64,000 nt of DNA from Arthrobacter sp. D5-1 (GCF_017357425.1 NZ_CP014571.1:4464001-4528000); one strand, 5' to 3'. Shown: positions 52,782-61,751, counted from the stretch's first letter. Numbers and translations are program-made. The notes: generated from the sequence alone by a model not told the origin.

Positions 52782-53570
52782 TCAGGCTGCCTTCCTCTTG
52801 GCGTCCATGACCTCTGCCAGAGGGGCGATGCGGACGCCGGCCGAGATGAGCTCCGAACGAATCAGCCGGGCCAGTTCAACGGCGCCGGGGTTGTCTCCGT
52901 GGAGGAGGACGGTATCGACGTCGATATCCATGTCGGCACCGTTGGCGCAGCGGATCTTGCCCTCAACCACCATGCGCAGGGTCCGCTCCACGATCTCAGC
53001 AGGATCGTGCAGGACAGCGCCGGGCTGGCTGCGGGGAACCAGCGTGCCGTCTTCCTGGTACGCCCGGTCCACGATGCCAACGATGGCAACGTTCAAGCCG
53101 GCTTCGCGTGAGGCCTTGGCCAGTTCGCCTTCCTGTGCCACCACGATGAGTTCGTTGTCCACGCGGGCTGCGGCTTCTGCCACTGCTTTGGCGTAGTCGG
53201 CGCGGACAGCGACGAGGTTGCCCAACCGGCCGTGCGGTGCGAGGTGCGTGACCCTTGTCCCGTGGAATGCGGCGAAACCGTTCAAGGCGCCGAGTTGGTA
53301 GAGGACATCGTTCTGAACCTCTGCTGCGGAGAGGCCCATGTCCCTGCGGCCGAAGCCGCGCAGATCAGGGAAGCTCGGGTGTGCTCCGATGCCGACTCCG
53401 CGGCGAACACATTCGGCAACAGTGGCGGCCATGATGTCCGGATCACCGGCGTGGAACCCACATGCGATATTTGCGCTTGAAACGATCTCCAGGAGTTCGG
53501 AATCGTCGCCGATGGTGTACGCGCCGAATCCCTCTCCAAGATCCGCTACAAGATCAATTGTCGGGTTCAC
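52782..53570 (-). CDS. pxpA: 5-oxoprolinase subunit A (LamB/YcsF family)
   Basis: 262 residues from GTG 53570; ATG 53600 is the alternative start. The family core is IDLVADLGEGFGAYTIGDD, CGFHAGDPDIM, GAHPSFPDLRGFGRR and LHGDNPGAVELA, the metal/phosphate-binding signature residues. It is the first gene of pxpA-pxpB-pxpC-MFS-SDR and is divergent from a LysR regulator. Confidence 0.93.
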   Translation of the reverse strand: MNPTIDLVADLGEGFGAYTIGDDSELLEIVSSANIACGFHAGDPDIMAATVAECVRRGVGIGAHPSFPDLRGFGRRDMGLSAAEVQNDVLYQLGALNGFAAFHGTRVTHLAPHGRLGNLVAVRADYAKAVAEAAARVDNELIVVAQEGELAKASREAGLNVAIVGIVDRAYQEDGTLVPRSQPGAVLHDPAEIVERTLRMVVEGKIRCANGADMDIDVDTVLLHGDNPGAVELARLIRSELISAGVRIAPLAEVMDAKRKAA

Positions 53571-53741
53571 GTGGTTCTCTTTCCGTGGTTTTGCATTCAT
53601 GGTTCGGAATTCAAGGATCACCCTCAGGAGGTAAGTTGAATTTCCGGGAAATGGCTGGCGCTTTTGGATATCCAAAGCATCGCCTGAAGTTCTTTCCAAA
53701 AGTCTCGCACCCTCCAACTGCCTTGCACAAAGACCTATTCA

Positions 53742-53755
53742 CTATCCCGTGATAG
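53742..53755. promoter_or_regulatory. Inverted repeat CTATC-CCGT-GATAG
   Basis: A 5-4-5 palindrome in the 285-bp spacer between pxpA and the LysR gene, 101 bp before the LysR start. Its T-N11-A-like spacing suits a LysR activator-binding site. Confidence 0.45.
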
Positions 53756-53855
53756 CTCTCCGTTATGACGTGGGCCACTGAGGCCTGTGGTGGTAGTCGC
53801 AGAGGGTGGCCTACGGCGGGTGCGTCTATATTTGAACAACCAGAAAGGTGGATCC

Positions 53856-54809
53856 ATGGACACGCGGAAGCTCTCGTACTTCGTGCAAATTGTCGACTCG
53901 GGGAGCATAACGAAGGCCGCTGCGGCGCTGCATGTAGCCCAGCCGGCCCTGAGCCAGCAGGTGTCTGCGCTTGAGAACGACCTCAAGCAGCGCCTGCTGA
54001 TCCGTAGCAAGCAAGGCGTGGAACCTACAGCCGCCGGACACACCCTTTACCGTCACGCGCAGTCGATCCTGCGCCTGGTTGAGCAGGCCCGTCAGGACGT
54101 TGCCTCCTCCGGCGCTGCGCCATCGGGCAGGGTTTCCATCGCCATCGCGCCCTACAGCATGGCATCCAGCCTGACACCGCACATCATCAGCGAAGTAGGC
54201 CGCCGCTACCCCGACATCGTGGTCCACTTGACCGAGATTTTTGGCGGCGTCCTGAGCGAGGCCATCAAGAACGGCCGCCTTGATATGGCGCTGATCTACG
54301 AGCCGGGAAAGATCCGCGGCGTCCAGTTCACCACCATGATCGTGGAGGACCTTCACCTGGTGGTCCACCCCGACATGGACGTGGCCCAAGGCAGCGCCAG
54401 CCAGGACACCGTCACGCTGAAGGAAGCCAGCACCGTGGGGCTTTTCCTTCCCGAGAAGAACCACACCCTGCGCCAGCTCATAGAGAAAGGCCTGTCGGAG
54501 CAGGACTTGCCGTTGCGGCTGGTGGGCGAGGTGGAGTCTGTCCCTTCGCTGACCAGGCTCATCCGGGCCAACCTGGGTGGCACCGTACTGCCGAAGTCAG
54601 CCGCCGACGCGCTCTTCCCGGAGCAGGACTTCAAAGTGTTGCGGATCGTCGAACCGGGCCTGCAGAGCAAGATCGCCCTCTGCACTCCGGATCATGAGCC
54701 CCTGTCCGAGGCGGCCTCGGCTGTGCTGCTGGTGGTCAAGGAGATGCTGCATCAACAGCTCATCAACAAGTACGGAACGGACCCCGTCCAGCTGCCCGCC
54801 CATCCATAA
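53856..54809 (+). CDS. LysR-family regulator of the pxp operon (NAC/Cbl-like)
   Basis: 317 residues from ATG 53856 (AAAGGTGG upstream). The winged HTH is at residues 1-60 (ITKAAAALHVAQPALSQQVSALE); the effector-binding domain starts near 90. The type resembles nitrogen-control (NAC-like) LysR proteins. Divergent orientation points to control of 5-oxoproline use. Confidence 0.9.
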   Translation: MDTRKLSYFVQIVDSGSITKAAAALHVAQPALSQQVSALENDLKQRLLIRSKQGVEPTAAGHTLYRHAQSILRLVEQARQDVASSGAAPSGRVSIAIAPYSMASSLTPHIISEVGRRYPDIVVHLTEIFGGVLSEAIKNGRLDMALIYEPGKIRGVQFTTMIVEDLHLVVHPDMDVAQGSASQDTVTLKEASTVGLFLPEKNHTLRQLIEKGLSEQDLPLRLVGEVESVPSLTRLIRANLGGTVLPKSAADALFPEQDFKVLRIVEPGLQSKIALCTPDHEPLSEAASAVLLVVKEMLHQQLINKYGTDPVQLPAHP

Positions 54810-54870
54810 CAAAGTCTTATCCGGACAAACAGCTTTGGTCTTATTCAAGCCGGTTTTAATTTCCTAGTAT

Positions 54871-54889
54871 CGAATTAAGAAGTAATTCG
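54871..54889 (+). promoter_or_regulatory. Perfect inverted repeat CGAATTA-AGAAG-TAATTCG
   Basis: A 7-5-7 palindrome 45 bp upstream of a GTG with an AAAGGAT ribosome binding site at 54935. It looks like a functional operator/promoter but no intact gene follows. Confidence 0.5.
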
Positions 54890-54934
54890 AAAGCAGCCTC
54901 CGGCGGACCGGAAGCATATTCAAAGGATAAAACG

Positions 54935-55156
54935 GTGAAAAAGATCAGCACGGCCGGATGGGTTTCAAATCCAACCCGCGGAACGATCAGCGCACGGACA
55001 GGATTTCACTGCCCACGAAATGGTTTCTGGCGTCCTGTTGGCGGCATCGGCGAGCCCCTGTTCATTTTTGAAGGCAGCCTGATACCCACGCATGCCGGCA
55101 ACAGCATCGAATGGCATCTGGTGGACACGCGCCCCGGCCATTCCGGACTGGACTGA
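54935..55156 (+). pseudogene. Possible 5' stump of a deleted gene
   Basis: Begins GTG-AAA-AAG with a ribosome binding site (MKKISTAG), like the start of a secreted binding-protein gene, but then reads into 65 residues with no signal peptide or family features. The surrounding 54810-55412 region (603 bp) has no other gene. I suspect a promoter and first codons left after a deletion; alternatively a short orphan ORF. Confidence 0.35.
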
Positions 55157-55248
55157 CGCCGGATTCGCACCGACCCGCCGACCCGGCCGTCCGCCGTCGA
55201 ACGCTAACTGAGCCTGCAGCACCCTAAGGCGCCTTGCCACCCGGCACG

Positions 55249-55297
55249 GCGCCTTTTCCGTGCCTTCGGCACCGCGCCTTTCCGCGCCCTCGGCACC
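55249..55297. repeat. Imperfect tandem duplication of about 25 bp
   Basis: GCGCCTTTTCCGTGCC at 55249 is repeated as GCGCCTTTCCGCGCC at 55274, both followed by a TCGGCACC run. It lies in the non-coding stretch before the aldolase terminator. Confidence 0.7.
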
Positions 55298-55374
55298 GCC
55301 GCGACACCGGGCACACGCGCCGTACCCACCAGACAGGGCCCCAACGCGCCGTACCGGGAACAAGAGCACGCCAA

Positions 55375-55402
55375 AGGGCCGGTCACCGCAGTGACCGGCC
55401 CT
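55375..55402 (-). terminator. Terminator of the RraA/aminotransferase operon
   Basis: AGGGCCGGTCAC pairs with GTGACCGGCCCT (12 bp, loop CGCA); on the minus strand it continues into CCCTTTGG. It lies 10 bp past the gene's stop codon. Confidence 0.85.
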
Positions 55403-55412
55403 GGCTGGAGAG

Positions 55413-56087
55413 TCAGTCCTCGACCAGGAGGCCCTTTTCCTTGAGCTTTTCCGTGAGGCCGCAGAGCTCGATGGTGTTGCCGCCGTCATGGTAGAGCTTG
55501 ATGAGCTCGCGCTCGTGGTCGTCGCGCGCCTGGGAGAGGGCGATGACTTCCTCAGCCTCTTCGCGGCGGACCACCACCACGCCGTCGGCATCGCCGCGGA
55601 GAATGTCACCGGGGTAGATGATCTCGTCGCCGAAGACGATGGGGTGGTTGATGGGGCCGAGCGTTTCCTTGACCGTGCCCTTGATGCTGACGCTGCTCGA
55701 GAAGACAGGCAGGCCCAGCTCGATCAGGTCCTGTGTGTCGCGGACGCCTGAATCGGTGACCATGGCGGCGACGCCCTTGGCCTTCATGGCGTTGCCCAGG
55801 ACGTCACCGAACGTGCCGGCCTCGGCCATCTCCTGCGCCCCTACCAGGACGACGTCGCCAGCCTGGGCGTAGTGGATGGCGACCTGGAGCATGAGGTTGT
55901 CCTGCGGAGCACAGGCCACAGTGACTGCCGGACCGCAGAAGGACATGGAGCGGTCGATCGGCTTGATCTTGGAGCTCAGCGCGCCGCGGCGGCCCTGGGC
56001 TTCGTGGATCGTGGCAGAGGAGAACTTTGCGAGGCGGCTGACGACGTCAGCGTCGGGGCGCTCGAACTTGGTTTTGACGTGGATCAT
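55413..56087 (-). CDS. RraA-fold aldolase/decarboxylase (4-carboxy-4-hydroxy-2-oxoadipate aldolase type)
   Basis: 224 residues. The RraA-like family has FSSATIHEAQGRRG early, then VGAQEMAEAGTFGDVL with the G-x-x-x-D pattern, VTDSGVRDTQDL with the substrate-binding R and D, and GDADGVVVV. This set of residues matches the metal-dependent HMG/CHA aldolases that release pyruvate, which also decarboxylate oxaloacetate. It follows an aminotransferase gene by 33 bp; together they may process an amino-acid-derived hydroxy-oxo acid. Confidence 0.85.
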   Translation of the reverse strand: MIHVKTKFERPDADVVSRLAKFSSATIHEAQGRRGALSSKIKPIDRSMSFCGPAVTVACAPQDNLMLQVAIHYAQAGDVVLVGAQEMAEAGTFGDVLGNAMKAKGVAAMVTDSGVRDTQDLIELGLPVFSSSVSIKGTVKETLGPINHPIVFGDEIIYPGDILRGDADGVVVVRREEAEEVIALSQARDDHERELIKLYHDGGNTIELCGLTEKLKEKGLLVED

Positions 56088-56120
56088 GGTCGGATCTTTC
56101 TGTGGGGGCCTGGTGAGGGC

Positions 56121-57329
56121 TTAGGTGAGGGCGTTAACGGCGTCGCGGATGGAGTCCACGCCGGCGTTGATGGTCTCCAGCGACGTGGCGAAGGAGATCC
56201 GGAAGTACGGGCCAAGTCCGTAAGCCGAGCCCTGGATGACGGCGACGCGCGCAGCGTCCAGCAAGTAGAGCGTGAAGTCCTGGTCGTTTTCGATGACATT
56301 TCCGTCGGGCGTGGTCTTGCCGATCGCACCGCTGCAGTTCACGTACGCGTAGAACGCGCCTTCCGCGGGCGCAACGGACAGGCCGTTGACGGCGTTCAAA
56401 CCGTCGACGGCGGTGTCCCGGCGTTTGCGGTACACCTCCGCGCTGTCGCGGACGAAGGACTGGTCGCCGTTCAGCGCCGCCGTGGCGGCAGCCTGGCTGA
56501 TCGACGACGGGCACGACGACGTCTGGGACTGCAGCTTGTTCATGGCCGCGATCAGCGGGGCAGGTCCGACGCCGTAGCCGAGGCGCCAGCCGGTCATCGC
56601 GTAGGCCTTGGACACACCGTTGACCAGCAGGATGCGGTCCTTCAAGGCGGGTACCGCGGTGACCAGGCTGGTGACGCGGCCGTCACCGAAGTAGACCTCG
56701 TCGTAGATCTCATCGGTCAGGATGAAGACATGCGGGTTCTCCTCGAGGACCGCGCCCAGGGCCTGGAGCTCTTCGCGGGAGTAGACGGCACCGGTCGGGT
56801 TGGATGGTGCGTTCAGGATGAGCCACTTGGTCCTGGGGGTGATGGCCTTGGCCAAAGCATCAGGGGTCAGCTTGAAACCGGTGTCTTCGCCACAGGGGAC
56901 GATCACAGGGGTGCCGTCGTTGGCGAGCACCATGTCCGGGTAGGAAACCCAGTACGGGGCCGGGACGATCACTTCATCGCCCTCGTTAAGCGAAGCCATC
57001 AGCGCAACGTAGAGGACCTGTTTCGCGCCGCCGCCGATGGTCAGCTGGTTCCGCTCGTAGTGCTGCCTCGTGTGGCCTTCGATCTTGCGGAGGATGGCGG
57101 TCTGCAGTTCAGGTGTACCGGTCACCGAGGTGTACTTGGTCTCGCCGGCTTTAATGGCGTCGATCGCGGCGGCCTTAATGTGGTCAGGGGTGTCGAAGTC
57201 CGGCTCGCCGACGGTGAGGTCGATGATCGGGATGCCTTCAGCTTTCAGTTCGCGGACGCGGGCGGCCGCGGCGACGCTCGCTGAGGACTTGATGCGGGTG
57301 ACCCTCGACGCCGGCAGGTAGTCGGACAT
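56121..57329 (-). CDS. Class I PLP-dependent aminotransferase (AspC/aspartate-type)
   Basis: 402 residues of the Ib aspartate aminotransferase group: IIDLTVGEPDFDTP, YTSVTGTPELQ, LNAPSNPTGAVYS, DEIYDEVYF and the PLP lysine in VNGVSKAYAMTGWRLGYG. The conserved C-terminal arginine is in FRISFATS. It starts an operon with the RraA-type aldolase and is divergent from the two-HTH protein. Confidence 0.92.
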   Translation of the reverse strand: MSDYLPASRVTRIKSSASVAAAARVRELKAEGIPIIDLTVGEPDFDTPDHIKAAAIDAIKAGETKYTSVTGTPELQTAILRKIEGHTRQHYERNQLTIGGGAKQVLYVALMASLNEGDEVIVPAPYWVSYPDMVLANDGTPVIVPCGEDTGFKLTPDALAKAITPRTKWLILNAPSNPTGAVYSREELQALGAVLEENPHVFILTDEIYDEVYFGDGRVTSLVTAVPALKDRILLVNGVSKAYAMTGWRLGYGVGPAPLIAAMNKLQSQTSSCPSSISQAAATAALNGDQSFVRDSAEVYRKRRDTAVDGLNAVNGLSVAPAEGAFYAYVNCSGAIGKTTPDGNVIENDQDFTLYLLDAARVAVIQGSAYGLGPYFRISFATSLETINAGVDSIRDAVNALT

Positions 57330-57411
57330 GTCTCCTCCAGGAATGTGGAACTCAGGACGCGCGGATTCGCGTATCCCCTTTTTCGAGACTAGGGATTGGT
57401 TCGCGCGCTGG

Positions 57412-57450
57412 ATAAGACCTAATGTGCGTGGATCTATAAGGGGGTCTTAT
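57412..57450. promoter_or_regulatory. Inverted repeat ATAAGACC-N23-GGTCTTAT
   Basis: A perfect 8-bp inverted repeat in the 299-bp divergent spacer 57330-57628. The same spacer has TTATGGGTTC twice (57464 and 57530), with a related CATATGGGTA between. The spacer therefore holds at least two repeated motif types. Confidence 0.45.
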
Positions 57451-57628
57451 GACACGGGGGCCTTTATGGGTTCCCTGCTCCCAAACGGGCACATCTGTGC
57501 GCATATGGGTACCCTTCCATGCACTTTGCTTATGGGTTCACGCGGTATTGGTATTTCCTTGGTGCGGTGAACGCTGCCTAGATTCGAGGTGTCAGAAGAG
57601 TCAGTCAAAGAGTTTCGAAGGGGAGCCC

Positions 57629-58174
57629 ATGCCAACCCGCAACCGGTCCGCCCTGCCCTCCCCGGTCCAGCCACGGCAAGGCCGTTCAGTAACCGGCAGG
57701 TACACCTACCGGGCCAAGGCGCCGCGGTCGCAGGTCGACGGGGAGCATGCCAGGCTCGCGCGTGCCCTCGCCGCGCACCGGCAACTCCTCTCCCATGCGT
57801 CAAGCGCCATCCGGACCCTGACAGCCGCGAGGAACGAGCTGATCGCCCAAGCCCTGGAGGACGGGCTGACTCTGACCACGGTATCTGCGGTGACTGGAGA
57901 GAATCTGCGCGCCGTCCGGACCATCGGTTTGGCTTATGACGATCTCCACCCAAGCGGACTCCCCCGCGATGCACACGTCGCGGCGTTGAGGGCCAAAAGC
58001 ACCGAGTTGGCAGCTGCGGAACGGCATCGGGACCAGATCACTGACCGCCGGGAAGCGTTGATCGTCATGGCCCTGCGGAACCAGGTCTGTGATGACCTTG
58101 AGTTGGCTTCCCTGACAGGGCTGACACCGGACCACATCCGCAGGTCCACCCGGGGAATCGCGCGTCCTGCTTAG
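57629..58174 (+). CDS. Small protein with two diverged HTH-like halves
   Basis: 181 residues from ATG 57629 (AGGGGAG upstream). After a basic tail of about 35 residues, two homologous 60-residue halves follow: 41-104, with LIAQALEDGLTLTTVSAVTG, and 117-178, with LIVMALRNQVCDDLELASLTG. Each has a long helix, then a short HTH-like unit. No cysteines suggest metal binding. It is probably a DNA-binding protein acting on the divergent promoter, but no family was recognised. Confidence 0.62.
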   Translation: MPTRNRSALPSPVQPRQGRSVTGRYTYRAKAPRSQVDGEHARLARALAAHRQLLSHASSAIRTLTAARNELIAQALEDGLTLTTVSAVTGENLRAVRTIGLAYDDLHPSGLPRDAHVAALRAKSTELAAAERHRDQITDRREALIVMALRNQVCDDLELASLTGLTPDHIRRSTRGIARPA

Positions 58175-58227
58175 TTTCATGGCAGCGTCCCGTTGAACCC
58201 GGCCCAGCAGCAGGGTAGAACGGAGGA

Positions 58228-58581
58228 ATGAGCGACGTGAACTCTTGGATGGACCAGTACGAACGGGCGTGGACCTCGAATGACCCTGAGGAAATCAGGG
58301 CACTTTTCACCGAGGACGCCGTCTACAACGACCGCCCCAACACGGCGAAACCATGGAACGGCCACGAGGAAATCGTGAAGGCATGGGCCGCCGCCGGTGA
58401 CAAGCCTGAGGACTGGACCTTCGAATGGACGCTCCTGGGCAAGGACGGTGACACGGCCTTCGTCCAAGGCTTGACCACGTACCTGAACGGCGACCCCACC
58501 TACGACAACCTGTGGGTCATCCGCTTCGCTGAGGATGGCCGTGCCCGCGAATTCACTGAATGGTTCATGGCGCGGAAGTAG
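58228..58581 (+). CDS. SnoaL-like (NTF2-fold) protein
   Basis: 117 residues: WMDQYERAWTSNDPEEIRALFTEDAVY, then WNGHEEIVKAW, ending LWVIRFAEDGRAREFTEWFM, the classic SnoaL-like domain. GGAGGA directly abuts the ATG, so the GTG nine bases further (58237) could be the true start. Function is open: an isomerase, hydrolase or small binding protein. Confidence 0.85.
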   Translation: MSDVNSWMDQYERAWTSNDPEEIRALFTEDAVYNDRPNTAKPWNGHEEIVKAWAAAGDKPEDWTFEWTLLGKDGDTAFVQGLTTYLNGDPTYDNLWVIRFAEDGRAREFTEWFMARK

Positions 58582-58592
58582 CCTTCCACGGT

Positions 58593-59030
58593 TCAGCGGG
58601 CGACGATCAGCACATTCTCGTGAATCTGCTTCCAGCCCTCATACTTCGGTTGGCTGGCGTCGACTCCGTCCCTGATGAACTTCGTCGTGGACCCGTCAAC
58701 GCCAGTCAGGGCAAGGATCTCCTCGTCCGTCGCCGCTCCGCCGCAGGCAGCACGCCACCGTTCCGGGACAGCTTCGGGGGCCACGATCAAGCAGACGGTC
58801 CCTGCAGTGGAACCACGGGCTGCGAAGTACCTCACGCCGTCGTCGGTTGCCAGCAACCGGACTGTCCCGGCGTCGACGTCCAGATCCACGCCTGTAAGGC
58901 TCATGGACTCCGGAAGCTTGTCCTCCGCCGTCGCTTCCCTGTCCAGCGCTTTCAGCCCCGCCGGCGCCGAGCAGCCGGCAAGTCCAATACCGGCTGCAAC
59001 AGCAAGCACGGCTAAGACACGACGATTCAT
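58593..59030 (-). CDS. Small lipoprotein, function unknown
   Basis: 145 residues. Signal peptide with lipobox GLAGC (cysteine at residue 20). The mature part has two more cysteines (VCLIV and ACGG) that could form a disulfide. No family recognised. It is convergent with the SnoaL-like gene. Confidence 0.75.
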   Translation of the reverse strand: MNRRVLAVLAVAAGIGLAGCSAPAGLKALDREATAEDKLPESMSLTGVDLDVDAGTVRLLATDDGVRYFAARGSTAGTVCLIVAPEAVPERWRAACGGAATDEEILALTGVDGSTTKFIRDGVDASQPKYEGWKQIHENVLIVAR

Positions 59031-59082
59031 GGCTCTGCCCCCTCAGGCTCTCGTTCCGTCGAGCCTAACCCACTGGGGACGG

Positions 59083-59886
59083 TCAGTAGCTTTCGCGGTC
59101 AGCCGTTTCGGACACAGGAAGGAACGTGGACGCGAACCCTTCCGACGCGCGGGCCAGCACAGCAACATCCGCGCCGACCAGCACGAAGGAGGCACCGGCG
59201 TCGAGATACGCCCGCGCGGTTGTCTCGTTGAAGGCGTTCACGCCCGCCGGCTTTCCAGCCGCTTTGGCGGCTGCCAGGCAATGCTCGACGACGGCCCTCA
59301 CCAAGGGATTCTCCTGCTGTCCCAGCAGGCCCATGGAAGCGGCGAGGTCCGAGGGGCCGAGGAAAATGCCATCGACACCGTCGACGGCCAGGATCTCCTC
59401 CACAGCCGACGCCGCAGCCTCGGATTCGATTTGGACCGTGAGGCTGATGGATTCCGACGCCGACGCCAAATAGTCGGGGACCCGGTTCCAGCGCGAAGCC
59501 CGGGCGAGTGCCGAGCCAACACCGCGGACACCATGCGGCGGATAGCGGACAGCGGCGACGGCGGACGCGGCCTCGAAAGCCGAGTTCACCATGGGAATGA
59601 GGAGGTTTTGCACACCGAGGTCAAGGTATTGCTTGATGACCACGGTGTCGTTGACGGGTGGCCGGACCATGGCCTGCACTGGGTATCCGCTCACGGCATG
59701 AAGCTGGGCAAGGATGGATTCCAGTCCGTTGGGGCTGTGCTCGGCGTCGATCAGGACCCAGTCCAGGCCGGAACCGGCGCAAATTTCCGCAACCAAGGGA
59801 CTACCGGAACAAACCCACATGCCGGCCAACGGACGGCCAGCCTCGGAGAGGGCCGAATAGAAGGTGGGGCTCAGCTGAAGTGACAT
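59083..59886 (-). CDS. hpaI: 4-hydroxy-2-oxo-heptanedioate aldolase
   Basis: 267 residues of the HpcH/HpaI class II aldolases: WVLIDAEHSPNG, QAMVRPPVNDTVVIKQYLDLG, and QIESEAAASAVEEIL with IFLGPSDLAASMG, which supply the metal site (Glu and Asp). It splits the last pathway intermediate into pyruvate and succinic semialdehyde. It overlaps hpaH by 16 bp. Confidence 0.92.
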   Translation of the reverse strand: MSLQLSPTFYSALSEAGRPLAGMWVCSGSPLVAEICAGSGLDWVLIDAEHSPNGLESILAQLHAVSGYPVQAMVRPPVNDTVVIKQYLDLGVQNLLIPMVNSAFEAASAVAAVRYPPHGVRGVGSALARASRWNRVPDYLASASESISLTVQIESEAAASAVEEILAVDGVDGIFLGPSDLAASMGLLGQQENPLVRAVVEHCLAAAKAAGKPAGVNAFNETTARAYLDAGASFVLVGADVAVLARASEGFASTFLPVSETADRESY

Positions 59887-60656
59887 GTCACAACTCCCAA
59901 CGGTCCGTAGTCAGCGTGCACGGTATCACCTTTGTACACCCAGAGTGGGCGCGTAAACGAGCCCGCCAGGATGATATCTCCGGCCTTCATGGAATCCCCG
60001 TGCGCGGCGATCTTGTTGGCCAGCCAGTGCACGCCGTTGGCCGGATGATCCAGCACCCCGGCGGCCACTCCGGTCTCCTCCACGGTCTGGTTTTTGTACA
60101 GGATGGCGGACACCCAACGGAGGTCGACCGCGTCGGGCCGAACCGGGCGGCCACCCACCACCATGGCACCCATCGCGGCATTGTCCGAGATGGTGTCCAC
60201 GATGGTCCGGCCCTCCATTTCGATCCTGGAGTCCAGGATCTCGAGGGCCGGAACCACGTAATCGGTGGCGTTGAGGACATCGAAAATCGTGCAGCCGGGC
60301 CCTTTGAGGCCGGACTTCAACACGAAGGCCAGTTCCACCTCAACCCGGGGATGGGTGTACTTGTCCCACTCCACGGAACAGCCGGTTTCCAGGACCATGT
60401 CATCGAAAATGGCACCATAATCCGGCTCGGTGATGCCCGTGGCGGCCTGCATGGCCTTGGACGTGAGGCCGATCTTGCGCCCCACCAACGTGCGCCCCGC
60501 TTCCTCGTTCCGCCGCATCCACAGCTGCTGCACGGCGTACGAGTCCTCCACCGTCATGTCGGGGTAGCGCGCGGTCAGGCGCGGGACCGGTTTACGGTTC
60601 CGGCCGGCTTCGAGGAGCTCGTCGGCAATGGCTTCGATCGTCTTCGCGTCCAGCAT
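59871..60656 (-). CDS. hpaH: 2-oxo-hept-4-ene-1,7-dioate hydratase
   Basis: 261 residues of the hydratase/decarboxylase (FAH-like) family: GRKIGLTSKAMQAATGITEPDYG, VEVELAFVLKSGLKGP with the metal-binding E-x-E, and LAGSFTRPLWVYKGDTV. It adds water in the homoprotocatechuate meta-cleavage pathway. The start lies 3 bp after the hpaD stop. Confidence 0.93.
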   Translation of the reverse strand: MLDAKTIEAIADELLEAGRNRKPVPRLTARYPDMTVEDSYAVQQLWMRRNEEAGRTLVGRKIGLTSKAMQAATGITEPDYGAIFDDMVLETGCSVEWDKYTHPRVEVELAFVLKSGLKGPGCTIFDVLNATDYVVPALEILDSRIEMEGRTIVDTISDNAAMGAMVVGGRPVRPDAVDLRWVSAILYKNQTVEETGVAAGVLDHPANGVHWLANKIAAHGDSMKAGDIILAGSFTRPLWVYKGDTVHADYGPLGVVTCHFS

Positions 60657-60659
60657 GGT

Positions 60660-61751
60660 TTAGACCTGGGCTCCCAGCTTGAAGCCCTCCGCCGTATCTG
60701 AAGCACCCTCGGGTCGGGTGTAGGAGAAGCCGTCGGCGCCGACGGTGACAGCCATCTCAGAAGCATCAGTCCGCTCGATGATGGGCTGCGGGTTGCCGTC
60801 GAGGTCCAGGACCAAGGAGGCCTCGGTGTACCAGGACGGGACGACGGGGTTGCCCCACCAGTCGCGCCGCTGGTTGTCGTGGACATCCCAGGTGACGGTG
60901 GGGTTGTCCGGGTCGCCGGTGTAGTAGTCCTGGGTGTAGATCTCCACGCGGTGGCCGTCCGGGTCCAGGATGTAGAGATAGAACGCGTTGGACACACCGT
61001 GGCGTCCGGGTCCGCGTTCGATCCTGTCGGAGATGCGCAGGGCACCCATCTTGTCGCAGATCTGGATGATGTTGTGCTTCTCATGCGTGGAGAAGGCGAT
61101 GTGGTGCAGGCGGGGTCCGTTGCCTCCGGTCAGGGCGGTGTCGTGCACGGTCTGCTTGCGGTGCATCCACGCGGCGTACGTGACGCCGTCGGAATCCTTG
61201 ATGTCTTCCGAGACGCGGAAGCCCAGGTCCTCCAGGTACTTGCGGCCGCGTGGGACGTCCGGGGTGACCTGGTTGAAGTGGTCCAGGCGGACCAACTCAC
61301 CGGCGGAGTAGAGGTCGTAGCGCTGGGTGAGGCGTTCGACGTGCTCCACGTCGTAGAAGAACTCGTATGGGAAGCCCAGCGGGTCCTCCACGCGGACGGA
61401 GTCGCCCACGCCCTTGGTGAAGCCTTCCTTGCGGCGCTCCACCCGGCAGCCCAGTTCGCGGTAGTAGGCCTCGGCGGCGTCCACCTCCGCCGGGGACTTT
61501 ACGCGGTAGGCGAAGGCTGCAGCGGCTGCGACCGGGCCCTTGCGGAGGACCAGGTTGTGGTGGATGAACTCCTCGAAGGAGCGCAGGTAGATGGTGTTCT
61601 CGTCCTCTTCAGTGACGTGCAGGCCGAGGAGGTCCACGTAGAACGCGCGGGACTTGGCCAGGTCCGTGACCACCAGTTCCAGGTAGGCGCAGCGGACGAT
61701 GTCCGGTGCCGGGACTGTGGGGGTGGGGATGGGGCCGGTGAAGTTGCTCAT
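60660..61751 (-). CDS. hpaD: 3,4-dihydroxyphenylacetate 2,3-dioxygenase
   Basis: 363 residues from ATG 61751. Two-domain extradiol dioxygenase very like the Mn-dependent MndD of Arthrobacter globiformis. Metal ligands H158 (LDHFNQ), H217 (LHHIAF) and E270 (HRVEIY) are all present, as is the catalytic histidine H203 (QTVHD); each is three positions later than in the characterised enzymes. It opens the ring of homoprotocatechuate. Confidence 0.96.
   Translation of the reverse strand: MSNFTGPIPTPTVPAPDIVRCAYLELVVTDLAKSRAFYVDLLGLHVTEEDENTIYLRSFEEFIHHNLVLRKGPVAAAAAFAYRVKSPAEVDAAEAYYRELGCRVERRKEGFTKGVGDSVRVEDPLGFPYEFFYDVEHVERLTQRYDLYSAGELVRLDHFNQVTPDVPRGRKYLEDLGFRVSEDIKDSDGVTYAAWMHRKQTVHDTALTGGNGPRLHHIAFSTHEKHNIIQICDKMGALRISDRIERGPGRHGVSNAFYLYILDPDGHRVEIYTQDYYTGDPDNPTVTWDVHDNQRRDWWGNPVVPSWYTEASLVLDLDGNPQPIIERTDASEMAVTVGADGFSYTRPEGASDTAEGFKLGAQV

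Noticed and set aside
55872..57284. 470-codon open frame on the plus strand opposite the aminotransferase
   Set aside because: It mirrors a well-supported minus-strand enzyme; such long antisense frames are a normal result of high-GC codon bias.
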